Shown: positions 49,001 through 57,824 of the stretch, in pieces
Numbering within the stretch: position 1 is the first letter of the stretch
Layout: each line of letters opens with the position of its first letter
Assembly (NCBI RefSeq): GCF_029227915.1
Contig: NC_079877.1
Span: 16,044,851 to 16,108,850, forward strand
Length of the DNA stretch: 64,000 nt
Source of the DNA: Hydractinia symbiolongicarpus
Lineage: Eukaryota; Cnidaria; Hydrozoa; Anthoathecata; Hydractiniidae
Direction of reading: 5' to 3'
The notes under the pieces: generated by a model
What the model was told of the DNA's origin: nothing
The model's input: the letters and a program-made list of their open reading frames with translations, nothing else
The model's database searches: none
Translations under genes and position numbers: made by a program

Positions 49001-49853
49001 GATTAAGCTTGTTTTATATTCCACTACATCCAAACATGTCACACGTTTATTTTAACATAGTATTGGTCTATTTAAAATGGTGACTATTACAAATTTATGG
49101 CATATATAGCACATTCGAGAAAGGTGTTTAAAAGAAGGGGAATTTATTTTTAAATTTTGCATGATGACCTTGAATAATGAGACAATTAATCCATTGTCTT
49201 TTTGTAGGGTTTAAGCCACTAAGCTAAGAAAATTGAGAATTCGAGACATTGAAACAAAATAAGTACATAAATTTGACATTATAGCTAGCTAGCTAGGCTT
49301 ATTAAAAACATCCACATTAAAATAAAAACAATGTGAAGCGATTTTGAAAGTCAAAACACTACATGGTATACCATGCATATGTTCTGCCCAATATTTTTTT
49401 TGTTTATTTGATCAAAATGAAAAAAGCGTTTGAGAAAATTGTTAATTCTTTTAATAATAAAAATATATTTCTTATTTGACTTACACTTTCATCATGGCTT
49501 AACCAATTTTTTGTAAACTCCTTCTTTAACTCTCTCTCAGTGTTATTGACCCAGCATTCAAATAGTAATTTTACGGAACTTTCTGGCTGAAGATAACACC
49601 ATTCTACAACCGTATTTATGTAGTTATCGTATAGATGGCTGACTTTTTGATCGCACGTGTTTCTTTCGTATTTAATGCCTTTAGTAGCTAAGGCATCAAA
49701 ATTTATTGTATCGTATTTGAATTCTGAATCTTTCTTTTTCTCTTCGATTTCCTTTACTTTTTTCCTTATGATGTACGCACCAAGAAAGAAAAGGGAAGCA
49801 TGGACAATAACAAAGTAAACTTTTCCTCCGACGTCTGCAATAAAATCAGCCAT
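43034..49853 (-). CDS. Membrane-anchored putative lipid-transfer protein (C2CD2/TMEM24-like)
   Basis: Minus-strand exons: 49485-49853 (ATG at 49853), 47773-47862, 47528-47623, 47334-47447, 47151-47225, 43524-44603 and 43034-43137 (stop TAG). The first five join in phase 0. The last two join in phase 1, and reaching them needs the exon-5 donor four bases further on (at GTTAAA) or a small missed exon; with +4 the total is a whole 643 codons. Residues ~6-28 form a membrane helix (VYFVIVHASLFFLGAYII), followed by a basic coil. Residues ~75-260 have alternating strands and the layout N-anchor, W-rich helix, SMP/TULIP-like strands seen in C2CD2/TMEM24, which move lipids at ER-plasma-membrane contacts. 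The assignment is by layout, not by strong motif. The ~360-residue exon 6 is polar, Ser/Lys/Asp-rich and probably disordered. No C2 domain was found. Confidence 0.6.
45098..45540 (+). mobile_element. 5'-truncated LINE 3' end in an intron
   Basis: A poly-T run (45098-45127) precedes a frame at 45190-45488 reading LRSRLSILRIKDVIQIRRL, then CLGHLERM, then PRGRPRKTWQEVIRTDL and WKRVI. This is the conserved C-terminal tail after the reverse transcriptase of many animal non-LTR retrotransposons (GHVxRM...RGRPRxxWxxxVxxDL). It is followed by a 3' region ending in (GAT)n at 45518-45531, the usual microsatellite tail. The enzyme domains are missing. It lies on the strand opposite to the host gene. Confidence 0.85.
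45541..47150. other. Intron sequence, nothing recognised
   Basis: This part lies between exons 5 and 6 of the putative lipid-transfer gene. A missed C2-domain exon would be expected here if the gene is a full TMEM24 homologue, but I could not find one. Short frames near 46000-46230 lack a recognisable pattern. Confidence 0.4.
48353..48937. mobile_element. MITE with CCTAATTAGG subterminal repeats
   Basis: CAGTCAGGGTAAACA at 48353 is the exact inverse of TGTTTACCCTGACTG ending at 48937. The flanks read ACATA on both sides, giving a 5-bp target duplication. At least ten CCTAATTAGG / CCTAAATAGG / GTTAGGC-type palindromic words cluster in the outer parts. It is 585 bp and non-coding. It lies in intron 1 of the putative lipid-transfer gene. 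Confidence 0.8.
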
Positions 49854-50305
49854 TTTGCGTGCAATAAAAACCAAAATAAACGGCCGTAGCATAAAACTTG
49901 TGGTCGGGTTAAATTTGACACATATTGCTGACTGAATATTATGGGATATAAAACTGTTGTAGTTGTTCCGTATTAATTTTAAGGCGTATATTTCCGGAAT
50001 TTTGTCATAAAGGGTAAATAAAAATATTTGTTAATAGTAACAAACAGTTTATTTATGTTTTCACTTCCATAACTCTAGTGCATTTGACTCGCAAAAGTGG
50101 TCTGTCAATAAGATTACGTACTTTTATACCATAATGGCGGCTCGACAAAAACAAACTGCACCGCACAAAATCAAACCAAGAATGTACTTATCTTACCTTT
50201 CGTCGGTTCCTTTTCTTTTCCTCCCTTTGTTGTATTATTATTGTTACTATTTTTTATATAGTAAAAAATTGGAAAGTTGAGTAACAAAATTCTTTTGCCC
50301 TTCTA
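49854..50305. other. 5' flank of the putative lipid-transfer gene
   Basis: No further gene. It holds the presumed promoter of the minus-strand gene starting at 49853, but I see no named element. The stretch ends at the target duplication of the next transposon. Confidence 0.4.
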
Positions 50306-50768
50306 TACGATGGCCCCTATGGCTCACTTCTCTTCTCAATAAAAATACTTCTCTTCTTAGTCAAAACACTTCTCTTCTGTATAACAACACTTCTCTTCTG
50401 TATAAAAACATTTCTCTTCTGTATAAAAAACTTCTCTACTTTGATACCTAAAGTTCTCTTCCGTTCGAAACACTTCTCTTCCAAGTGCAAAACACTTCTC
50501 TTCCATAAGCTCGAAAATTTCCCAGACTGAATCTGGTCCTTAATATATGAATTTATTCAAATATTGTTTATGAATAAATGGCACACCCCAGGCCCTGCGC
50601 ATAGGAAATTTTGGACCCAGTAAAGTTTGCATAAATTCTTACGGGGGCATATGAACGTTTCTACAAAATTAGATTTTTCGCGGGAAAAACTTTGCGAAAT
50701 TTTAAGCTATATTCTTATACGGTTCCAGAAGCGTAATACGAGATAGCTTTTTTTATCTAGTGCCCAGG

Positions 50769-50900
50769 AATAAACATTGATTGTGATGTCTGTTAGGAAC
50801 AGAACTCGTGGTTTTCAAAAAACAAGATATTTTTTTTGCAGCAATAAACATTGTGATGTTTGTTGGGAAAAGAACTCGTGGTTTTCAAAAAACAAGATAT
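50769..50900. repeat. Tandem duplication of a ~66-bp segment inside the transposon
   Basis: AATAAACATTGATTGTGATG...AGAACTCGTGGTTTTCAAAA (50769-50831) is repeated at 50843-50900 with a few changes (a four-base deletion and some substitutions). It lies just downstream of the transposase stop codon. Confidence 0.8.
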
Positions 50901-50946
50901 ATATATTTCTAAAATCCAAGCATTTTACATTGTTACAGGTGTTGTA

Positions 50947-51826
50947 TTACATATATCTTTCTACTGCACAAATCAATGCGATATAATAATCAATAGCTTC
51001 ATGAGCTGTCTCTGGCTTAAGTTTGGAGAAACCCTCCATTGGAAGAACTGTTTCCGCAAATTCAATAAATTCAGGCTCATTATCGTGATCTGGTACAGAT
51101 AGTTCGATAAACTCTTCTAGCTCATTAAGATCTAAAGTTTTTTTAAAAGACTCGCAACCATATAATTCTGGAACAAAGTACAATGTATCAGGCCTTCCAC
51201 GGGGAGCAGTAGCACCTTTGCTTGTTGCTAACAGATGTTGATTCCAATGAATCGCAAATTCATTAAGGTCCTTTCTGATCAAATCCATAAAGCAGTAGCG
51301 TACACATTCAGCAATGAGTGCATCACCGGCATCTAAAAATCCTAAGTCTGCAAGTTCTCTAAAAAATAACCTCCACCAACTTGGTCTGTCTTTTGAAAGT
51401 TGTGACCAAAAAGATTCGATTCTTTGATTTGCTGTTGATGTACCAACAATAAAACTGCCAGTGCCAACATATTCGTCATTATGCTGAGATCTTAATGCAA
51501 TCTGAACAGCTTCCAAATTACAGTTTTCAGTACCATCATCAGACCTTATTCTTGCTGGAAGATGATTTAACTGCTTATTAGATTTTATAAAAAAGTTTGT
51601 AATAACTTTAGGCTTTTTGTTCGTTCTACTAACTTCTAACCAAATAAGCCGACGGGAGAAACCGTCTATACAACCATGGATGCTAAAACCAAACGGCTTA
51701 AGTTTGTCATGCCCGTCAAAGATGCCACAAAAAATCTGGCCCAGGAACGCAATAATTTCTTCTTCTTAATCTTTTCTTTTTTATTGAAGAAACACCTTCA
51801 GGGTCTAATTCTCTCAGAATTTCCAT
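50947..51826 (-). pseudogene. Integrase-core transposase with one frameshift
   Basis: Read on the minus strand from an ATG at 51826: MEILRELDPEGVSS, a basic stretch, then YCVPGPDFLWH, a frameshift near 51720, then DGHDKLKPFGFSIHGCIDGF, SRRLIWLEV, RIRSDDGTEN, ANQRIESFWSQLSKD and about 150 more residues to TAA at 50947. The three acidic residues of an rve-type DDE core are present (HGCIDG, SDDGTE and RIESFW). The WH.DG(Y/H)DKLKPFG signature places it with the integrase-core proteins common in fish and cnidarian genomes. One extra T in the CTTTGA stretch shifts the frame, so this copy is not functional as it stands. The N-terminal DNA-binding part is not visible; family similarity stops at 51826, where an AAATTAGG-type repeat region begins. 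Confidence 0.85.
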
Positions 51827-52230
51827 CACAGTCAGTTAGGGACAACTGCAAATTAGACTATTTCTCCTAAATAAGCTAGTAGCTAAATTAGGAGATTTTT
51901 AATAGCTTAACTTGGAGAGAGTAGTCTATTTAGGAGATGGAATATTTTAATCGACGATATCTTCGCAATCTTTGTTGGTCGCGCCACTATTTTGCCTGTA
52001 CTACTTGCTGACTTAGTCATCTTTGCTTAGGTGAAATTTCATAGAATTTGCATAGCGGATATAAAAGTTATACATAAAAACATGCCCACCAACTAAACTC
52101 GTTTCCAATCGACTAGAAATTATATCTCTGTGACTAGAACAAGGTCCGGGGCGAGATTGTCCAAATATCTTATTTAGTCTATGATAGCGTAATTAGGACA
52201 TCTTGCCTAACTAGTATATTATTTTCCCGC
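51827..52230. repeat. TAGGAGA / CTAAATTAG repeat region within the transposon
   Basis: CAGTCAGTTAGGGAC at 51829 and clustered words CTCCTAAATAAGC, CTAAATTAGGAGA, CTATTTAGGAGA and GTAATTAGGACA resemble the subterminal repeats of the MITE at 48353-48937. This may be a nested MITE insertion that replaced the transposase 5' end. A matching right terminus was not found. Confidence 0.45.
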
Positions 52231-52539
52231 AAAAAAACTGAAGGTTTCGCGCCACAAGTTTCCTTTTTCATTATTATTGAACTTATTAGAAAGTAACATA
52301 CACGTCTTAAAAAATGGCTAGTTTAGACAATGGTTAAAACTACGGACCAGTGATGTAAAATTGCGGACCAGATTTTAGAATTCGAGTTGTAAAGAGCCAC
52401 ATGCAGGGAAGTGTTAAGTGCAGAAGAGAAGTGTCAAAATACTGAGGGGAAGTGTCAAAATACAGAAGAGAAGTGTTTCGTTATATAGAAGAGAAGTGTT
52501 TTTGATTTAGAAGAGAAGTGAGCCATAGGGGCCATCGTA

Positions 52540-52782
52540 CTTCTACACCACACAGGGGATGCTGTTTTAGCATTTTGAGGAACAAGGCCAGCCTTTCTAA
52601 TCTAATAATTCACCCTGGCACACAGAAAATGCCAGGTTGAATTCTAAGGTGGTTTAAGAAACAAGTTCATGTCCACAAAATTTCTTCGAATATAACTTTT
52701 TTTAAAAAAATTACAGAATTATACTTTTTTATTATATGAGCCTAGCTATTCCTTATCCTTTTTTAATTCGCTTTGTCTGCAT
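52540..52782. other. Short non-coding stretch
   Basis: Nothing recognised between the transposon and the tandem repeat. Confidence 0.4.
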
Positions 52783-53015
52783 GGCTGGCAGCCGGCTGAT
52801 GATATTCGAAATACTTAATAGCTGGCAGTTAAAAATTTGTATTAATGCAGGCCATCAATTCTTCATTATGCTGAATGGCCGGCAGTTGAAAATATACGTT
52901 ACTTATTATGTTACAGTCATTGTTATCCTATATACTAAATAGCCGGCAGTTTAAGATGTATATATGTGTTTATGTGCCAATCATTAATGTTATACATACT
53001 AAGTAGCCGGCAGTT
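52783..53015. repeat. Degenerate ~60-bp tandem repeat, AGCCGGCAGTTGAAAAT motif
   Basis: AGCTGGCAGTTAAAAAT, GGCCGGCAGTTGAAAAT, AGCCGGCAGTTTAAGAT and AGCCGGCAGTTGAAAAT follow at spacings of about 55-64 bases, with TTATGTTACAGTCATTGTTA-like sequence between them. The motif contains the palindrome GCCGGC. It is non-coding and of unknown origin. Confidence 0.65.
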
Positions 53016-53599
53016 GAAAATGCTGTGTGTCATTATATCTTGCTACATATGTACTCCCGGCGTTGCTTTGGTAATTTTTTCAAAGTTGTGTGTTTAAAAC
53101 TCACATTGTTTTTTTTTTTCTTTGCTGTTTTGGTAATTTATTTTTCTTATCAAAGAAGGTTCTTCTCCCATTTCTATTTATTTTAAAAGTTGCGCTAATT
53201 ATGCAAAATTATGACGCCATGAGTTAGCATTGAGCATAATTATGGTAACTAAATTTTGAAATTTATGTAAAATGTTCAAAACGCGTCAAAATGAACGGCA
53301 ACAAAGCATTTTTAACTTTATATGGCTTGTCAAAAATGTTAAATATAAGACCCTCGCAGAGCATACTCATGACATCATGCATAATTAGTGAACCTTCTTA
53401 GTCCAAATTCTAAAGAACCAATAAAGAATTTTTTAAAAAATATTTAAGTTCCTAATCTTTCAAGCTCTTTCATATGCAATTAACGGTATATAGCTTAATT
53501 TGGAGACCTCCTAAATAAGCTGTGCAGCTTAATTAGGGACCGTCTCCACAATCGTTTCACATTTTATACGAATTGAAACGATTATGATCGTTTCGACAT

Positions 53600-53800
53600 T
53601 TTATCATCATTTTTTTAAATCGTTTACAGATCGTTTCATGAAATGAAGGTGAAACGAATTGAAATTTATTTTAAACTCTAAGCTTAAAATTAATATGAAT
53701 TGGAAGCGAATGGGATACGAATGGAAAATGATTCCGAAACTACTTTGAAACGAAACAAATTCTGAAACGAATTCTAAAGCAAATTGTTCTCCCAAAACAT
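53600..53800. repeat. GAAACGAAT-rich degenerate repeat
   Basis: GATCGTTTC, GAAACGAATTGAAA, CGAAACTACTTTGAAACG and TCTGAAACGAATTC recur every 15-25 bases. The minus-strand 82-codon frame over it is a by-product. Confidence 0.5.
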
Positions 53801-53885
53801 TTAAAAAACAATAAAAAATGTGATAAATTAATCGCTTGAAACTATTTTTAGACATTCCTTTCTCACTTTCATTGAATAGGGTAAT

Positions 53886-54223
53886 CAGGCTTTTTCAAAA
53901 GAGGTGTGCGATCGCACGAGCACGCCTTGGCACACGCCTTAATCGTTTTAGGCGTGTGATTAATCGCCACCTGAAAAATAAATATTAAGTTTTGAAAATC
54001 AACCTATAATACCCATTTTGTAGCATGCAATGGCAGCCCTCGATCGTCGTGTTCAAAATATCACCCACTTTTTTACTGCAAAATGAATGCGCAACAAAGA
54101 TTGACTTTGGAGCCTGTATCGCACATTTAACATCCTTTGCACATGCGTTTTACATCGCATGCGTTACTTGATTTACACCTGCGAATCATCGCACACCAAC
54201 TCAAATATTCCTGAAAAAGCCTG
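53886..54223. mobile_element. MITE with CAGGCTTTTTC ends and 6-bp target duplication
   Basis: CAGGCTTTTTC at 53886 is inverted at the right end (GAAAAAGCCTG ending 54223). GGTAAT flanks both sides (53880-53885, 54224-54229). Subterminal GGTGTGCGAT and ATCGCACACC words mirror each other, with further GCACACGCC / GCATGCG words inside. It is 338 bp and non-coding. Confidence 0.8.
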
Positions 54224-54728
54224 GGTAATAAAACTACGTAGTTTCAAAACCAACTATGGGTATATTTGATCCCGTTTTGATAATTTTTAAGCGATCTACG
54301 GCGATGTTTTCGCTTCCTACGATCCCGATTTTATAATTTTCAAACAATCTTTAGCGATAGTCTATTTAAGCTGTGCTGCATCCTAGTTAGGATGTCACGT
54401 CACGTGACAAAGCTTGTTTAAGCAGCAATTTTTAAAACTTTAAATTTAGCAGATCTCCGGAGTGCTACGAAAAAACTTAGGTATTGGGGTTGTTTATATG
54501 CACATAAATATTGGATTTATTCAGTTAGATACATAGATGCTAAAATTCAGTTAAATGTGTTTTTTTCGACGATCAAAGTTTTGTATGTCTTAACTCAGCT
54601 GTAAAATGCCTAATTAGACTGTATCATACATCCTAAATTAAGCTGACATCCAAATTAAGTTGTACAGCTTAAATAAAAGGATTTCCCTGACTAGTAAATG
54701 CTTGGGCAAATTAGTATGATGAATGTTT

Positions 54729-54760
54729 ACGTTGAATATATAATATATATTCAACGCAAA
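54729..54760. repeat. Short perfect palindrome
   Basis: CGTTGAATATATAATATATATTCAACG forms a small AT-rich hairpin. No function is evident. Confidence 0.7.
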
Positions 54761-56048
54761 AAAAAGTTGAATTAGAAAGGCTGAACATAGTGTATATAAG
54801 TTCCAGCTATGTTAATTTCTACCCAATTTAGTCCCAGGTTGTCCCTAGTTACCCATGCAGCAAAAAATGACTGACGTCACCACCCTATTTCTATTTTTTT
54901 TGGCCTCAAAGTTTTATGATATTGATGTGACATTAATTTAATTAACGTTGTGTCGTAACGTCAGAAAATTTACCATTTGAGACATAACTTTTTCAACGAC
55001 ATCAAAGGAAAATGATCGCATCCACTTTGCCTGTTACAGATAGACATACACATATGCAATCTTCGTATTCTTACATAGATACGCTACAGCTACAATACGT
55101 GATGTGTCAGTTTGGACTCCCATTCATCTTAGAAAATTGCTCCAAACTAATCTTTCGAAAGCCAGGTTTAACCTCTTTAGGTCTAAATCAAGTTACCAAA
55201 CTGATTATCAATATAGCTATTAGCTAGATATTATTAGTCTGGAAAAATCTGAGTTCTAGGTCAGTCCCAGAAAGGTGTTACTCTAAATGATCTGTGGCGT
55301 ACATTATTTGCTCATAAGGGTTCGCATCCATTTTATGTTCCCATGAAAAAAGGTCAAATCTGTGGCAATCTGATTATAACCTCCTAAAGGTTGGTCTGTA
55401 TATTAAAAACCTGTATGCAGAACTAGAAAATGCAATATCCGTTCATCTGTGATTATAGTCCATTAGCAACCATTTTTGCTTGTTTGACCGAAACGCCACT
55501 TATCACAGAGGAATCAAACTCCCACCCAGGCTGCTGTTTTTGGATCATGCTAAACCAAAATAATTTTGACCCAACGTGAAATTGGTGAGCATAGAATTAA
55601 AAATTTTTTGTCTAAGATACTTAAAACTTCTCTTGTTTCTTAATCCAACCCTATGCAATGATGAGGAAACCATTGATTATAATTATCGCGCAATTGGGCG
55701 CTGAAAATGGCTTATCAATTATCTCCCTTCTTGTCACAAAATATCTGAAACAAACATTCTCCATGTTTTACCTTATCCTTAGGGCTCTTAAACACCCATG
55801 ATCTTCTTACAGGACAGCTTCATAAAAGCCATCCTGTTAGATTATTATAGGTGTAGAAGAGCTCAGGGGAGAAGGTTGGTTATGAAGTTAACATATCTGA
55901 AAAAAAGCTGGATATTAATTGCTTTGGTTCCAGAATAATAACACAAATTGATAGAAACAATGTATTTCTGTTGGAATGAGTAGATACAACACATTCAGTA
56001 TGCGTAGACTATTTATAAAATTTTTGGGGAATGGGTAGGAATGAAGGT
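54761..56048. other. Non-coding stretch, nothing recognised
   Basis: No frame with a known domain and no repeat borders were seen before the hairpin array. Confidence 0.4.
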
Positions 56049-56813
56049 GCCTCCTTCGTGCTCCGTCATATGCACAAATATATAATGCATAACCTGAGCG
56101 TCAGGTTATGCGTTATAGGCGTTTTCATGCTCTGAGCGTCAGGTGCATGAGACAGATGAGATGCACTGAGCGTCAGATGCATCGACATGTCCTGAGCGTC
56201 AGGCACATGCTAATTATGGTGTTCTCTTCCATACCCTGAGCGTCAGGTGTATGAGAGATGCCCTGAGCGTCAGGGGCTTCATCATGCCCTGAGCGTCAGG
56301 CGCATGTTTCTTATTCACATAATGACTACACTAGAGATGCCCTGAGCGTCAGGTGCATCGACATGTCCTGAGCGTCAGGTACATGCTAATTACTGGTGTT
56401 TTTATTCATACCCTGAGCGTCAGGTGTATGAGAGATGCCCTGAGCATCAGGGACTTCATCATGCCCTGAGCGTCAGGCGCATGTTTCTTATTCACATGAT
56501 GACTACACTAGAGATGCCCTGAGCGTCAGGTGCATCGACATGTCCTGAGCGTCAGGCACATGCTAATTACTGGTGTTTTTATTCATACCCTGAGCGTCAG
56601 GTGTATGAGAGATGCCCTGAGCGTCAGGGGCTTCATCATGCCCTGAGCGTCAGGCGCATGTTTCTTATTCACATGATGACTACACTAGAGATGCCCTGAG
56701 CGTCAGGCGCATCGACATGTCCTGAGCGTCAGGCACATGCTAATTACTTGTGTTCTTATTCTACAATGACTTTTATCATAACATTACTTGCCTAAACGGC
56801 TGACGAAGGAGGC
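56049..56813. repeat. Array of 19 palindromic hairpin modules (CTGAGCGTCAG) in a 177-bp higher-order unit
   Basis: Cores CTGAGCGTCAG start at about 56094, 56132, 56166, 56192, 56236, 56263, 56289, 56342, 56368, 56413, 56440 (one-base variant GAGCATCAG), 56466, 56519, 56545, 56590, 56617, 56643, 56696 and 56722. From the third on, five hairpins repeat every 176-177 bases. Each core lies in longer arms that are themselves complementary but differ between positions: CATAA/TTATG, CATGT/ACATG, CATAC/GTATG, GATGC/GCATC and CATGC/GCATG. GCCTCCTTCGT at 56049-56059 is the exact inverse of ACGAAGGAGGC at 56803-56813, so the whole array is enclosed by a potential closing stem. It has no coding potential. 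Confidence 0.95.
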
Positions 56814-57824
56814 CCAACACACCCACCAATTAAATTAGAGGCTCCCTACAGACTTGTTGTTTCTACCTCTGGACTAAAACCCTGACATAACATGAGCCAA
56901 AAGAAATGTCAGGGAAACCTTGAGGCAGAAGCAATTTGTCTGGTTATGTTGTGCTGCGTGCTCACATAACAGTTGTGATGTGGTTGTCTTTAGTTGCATT
57001 GGAGAGGTTCATGATATTTCCATTTCGACTCGAGTCCATTGCACCACGATGATTGAATTGGTATCTCATCCACCATTAGTAGGCGTGTTGATGACATAAA
57101 ATAAAAAAAAAGAAATAGGTGAAAAAAATCAATCTATAAAAGGGTGGGAGGGTGGGTAACTGTAAGCTGTAAGGTACATCTGAAGAACTTGTGCAGTGTG
57201 GGATGTTGGGTTCTTATATGCAACCATTAATAATCAAGACCTGGGTAGGGTCCAGTTCCTTTACAGGCAAGTGAGACTAATAACCCTGGCAATCTTTAAG
57301 ATTAGGTCTATAGGTAGAAACCACCCCCACTGTGTCAGGCTCTACATGACATGTTTAATGACTAAGGTAAACCTAATGTATATTAAAGAACTAATGTATA
57401 CTAAAGAACTGTAATTCTGTCACCACAATTAACATGAGCAAAACTTGCAGTTTAGCTCCATTTTAGGTAAAAATATGCCTAGATGTGACAACAACAACTC
57501 CTCCCAGATCTGGGACATGGAAAATTAGTGTGGTATACAAGGGTGCCAACTCGCCGAAAATGCATTATGCTATATACTAATTTTTTAACTTGTCTAGATA
57601 AACATTTTAGAACAAACTTTTGTGCATTTTCACTTTGTTAAAAATAATTTTTTCAAGAATGTGTTATATAAATATATATGTTGCAACTTTGTTTTAGAAA
57701 TTGTAGAAACTGATTTATCTTATATAATTTCTTGCTTTCTTTAGAATGAAATACATCACATTATACGCAAACATTTAACAACTATAATAGTTGTAAATAG
57801 ACATGACTTCATCAGCTGTTTAAA
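56814..57824. other. Intergenic stretch upstream of the GRXCR-like gene
   Basis: No recognisable gene; the 72-codon frame at 57196-57414 shows no domain. The sequence just before 57825 is AT-rich with no named promoter element. Confidence 0.4.

Larger units (their letters stand above)
50306..52539 (-). mobile_element. 2234-bp DDE transposon with 31-bp terminal inverted repeats
   Basis: The first 31 bases (starting TACGATGGCCCCTATGGCTC) recur as an exact inverted copy at the right end. The flanks are CTTCTA on both sides (50300-50305 and 52540-52545), a perfect 6-bp target duplication. Both ends carry arrays of CACTTCTCTTCT: about nine copies at 50320-50505 and, inverted, about five at 52420-52520. 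Inside is a minus-strand integrase-like transposase (50947-51826) that is frameshifted. The family could be IS3EU-like, judged by the integrase-type core and 6-bp duplication; this is inference. Intact ends and duplication suggest a relatively recent insertion. Confidence 0.9.
53486..54700. repeat. Region with AGCTTAATTAGG words at both ends, probable MITE with a nested insertion
   Basis: TAGCTTAATTTGGAGAC and CAGCTTAATTAGGGAC at the left and inverted forms (CCAAATTAAGTTGTACAGC, CCTAATTAGAC, CCTAAATTAAGCTG) at the right suggest two ends of one element. The terminal bases could not be matched exactly (the right end reads TTTCCCTGACTAG). The complete MITE at 53886-54223 sits inside. It is related in style to 48353-48937. 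Confidence 0.4.

Noticed and set aside
56049-56813. CRISPR-like array
   Set aside because: Repeats are short palindromes with related, self-complementary flanks and a higher-order period, there are no unique spacers or cas genes, and the genome is an animal's.
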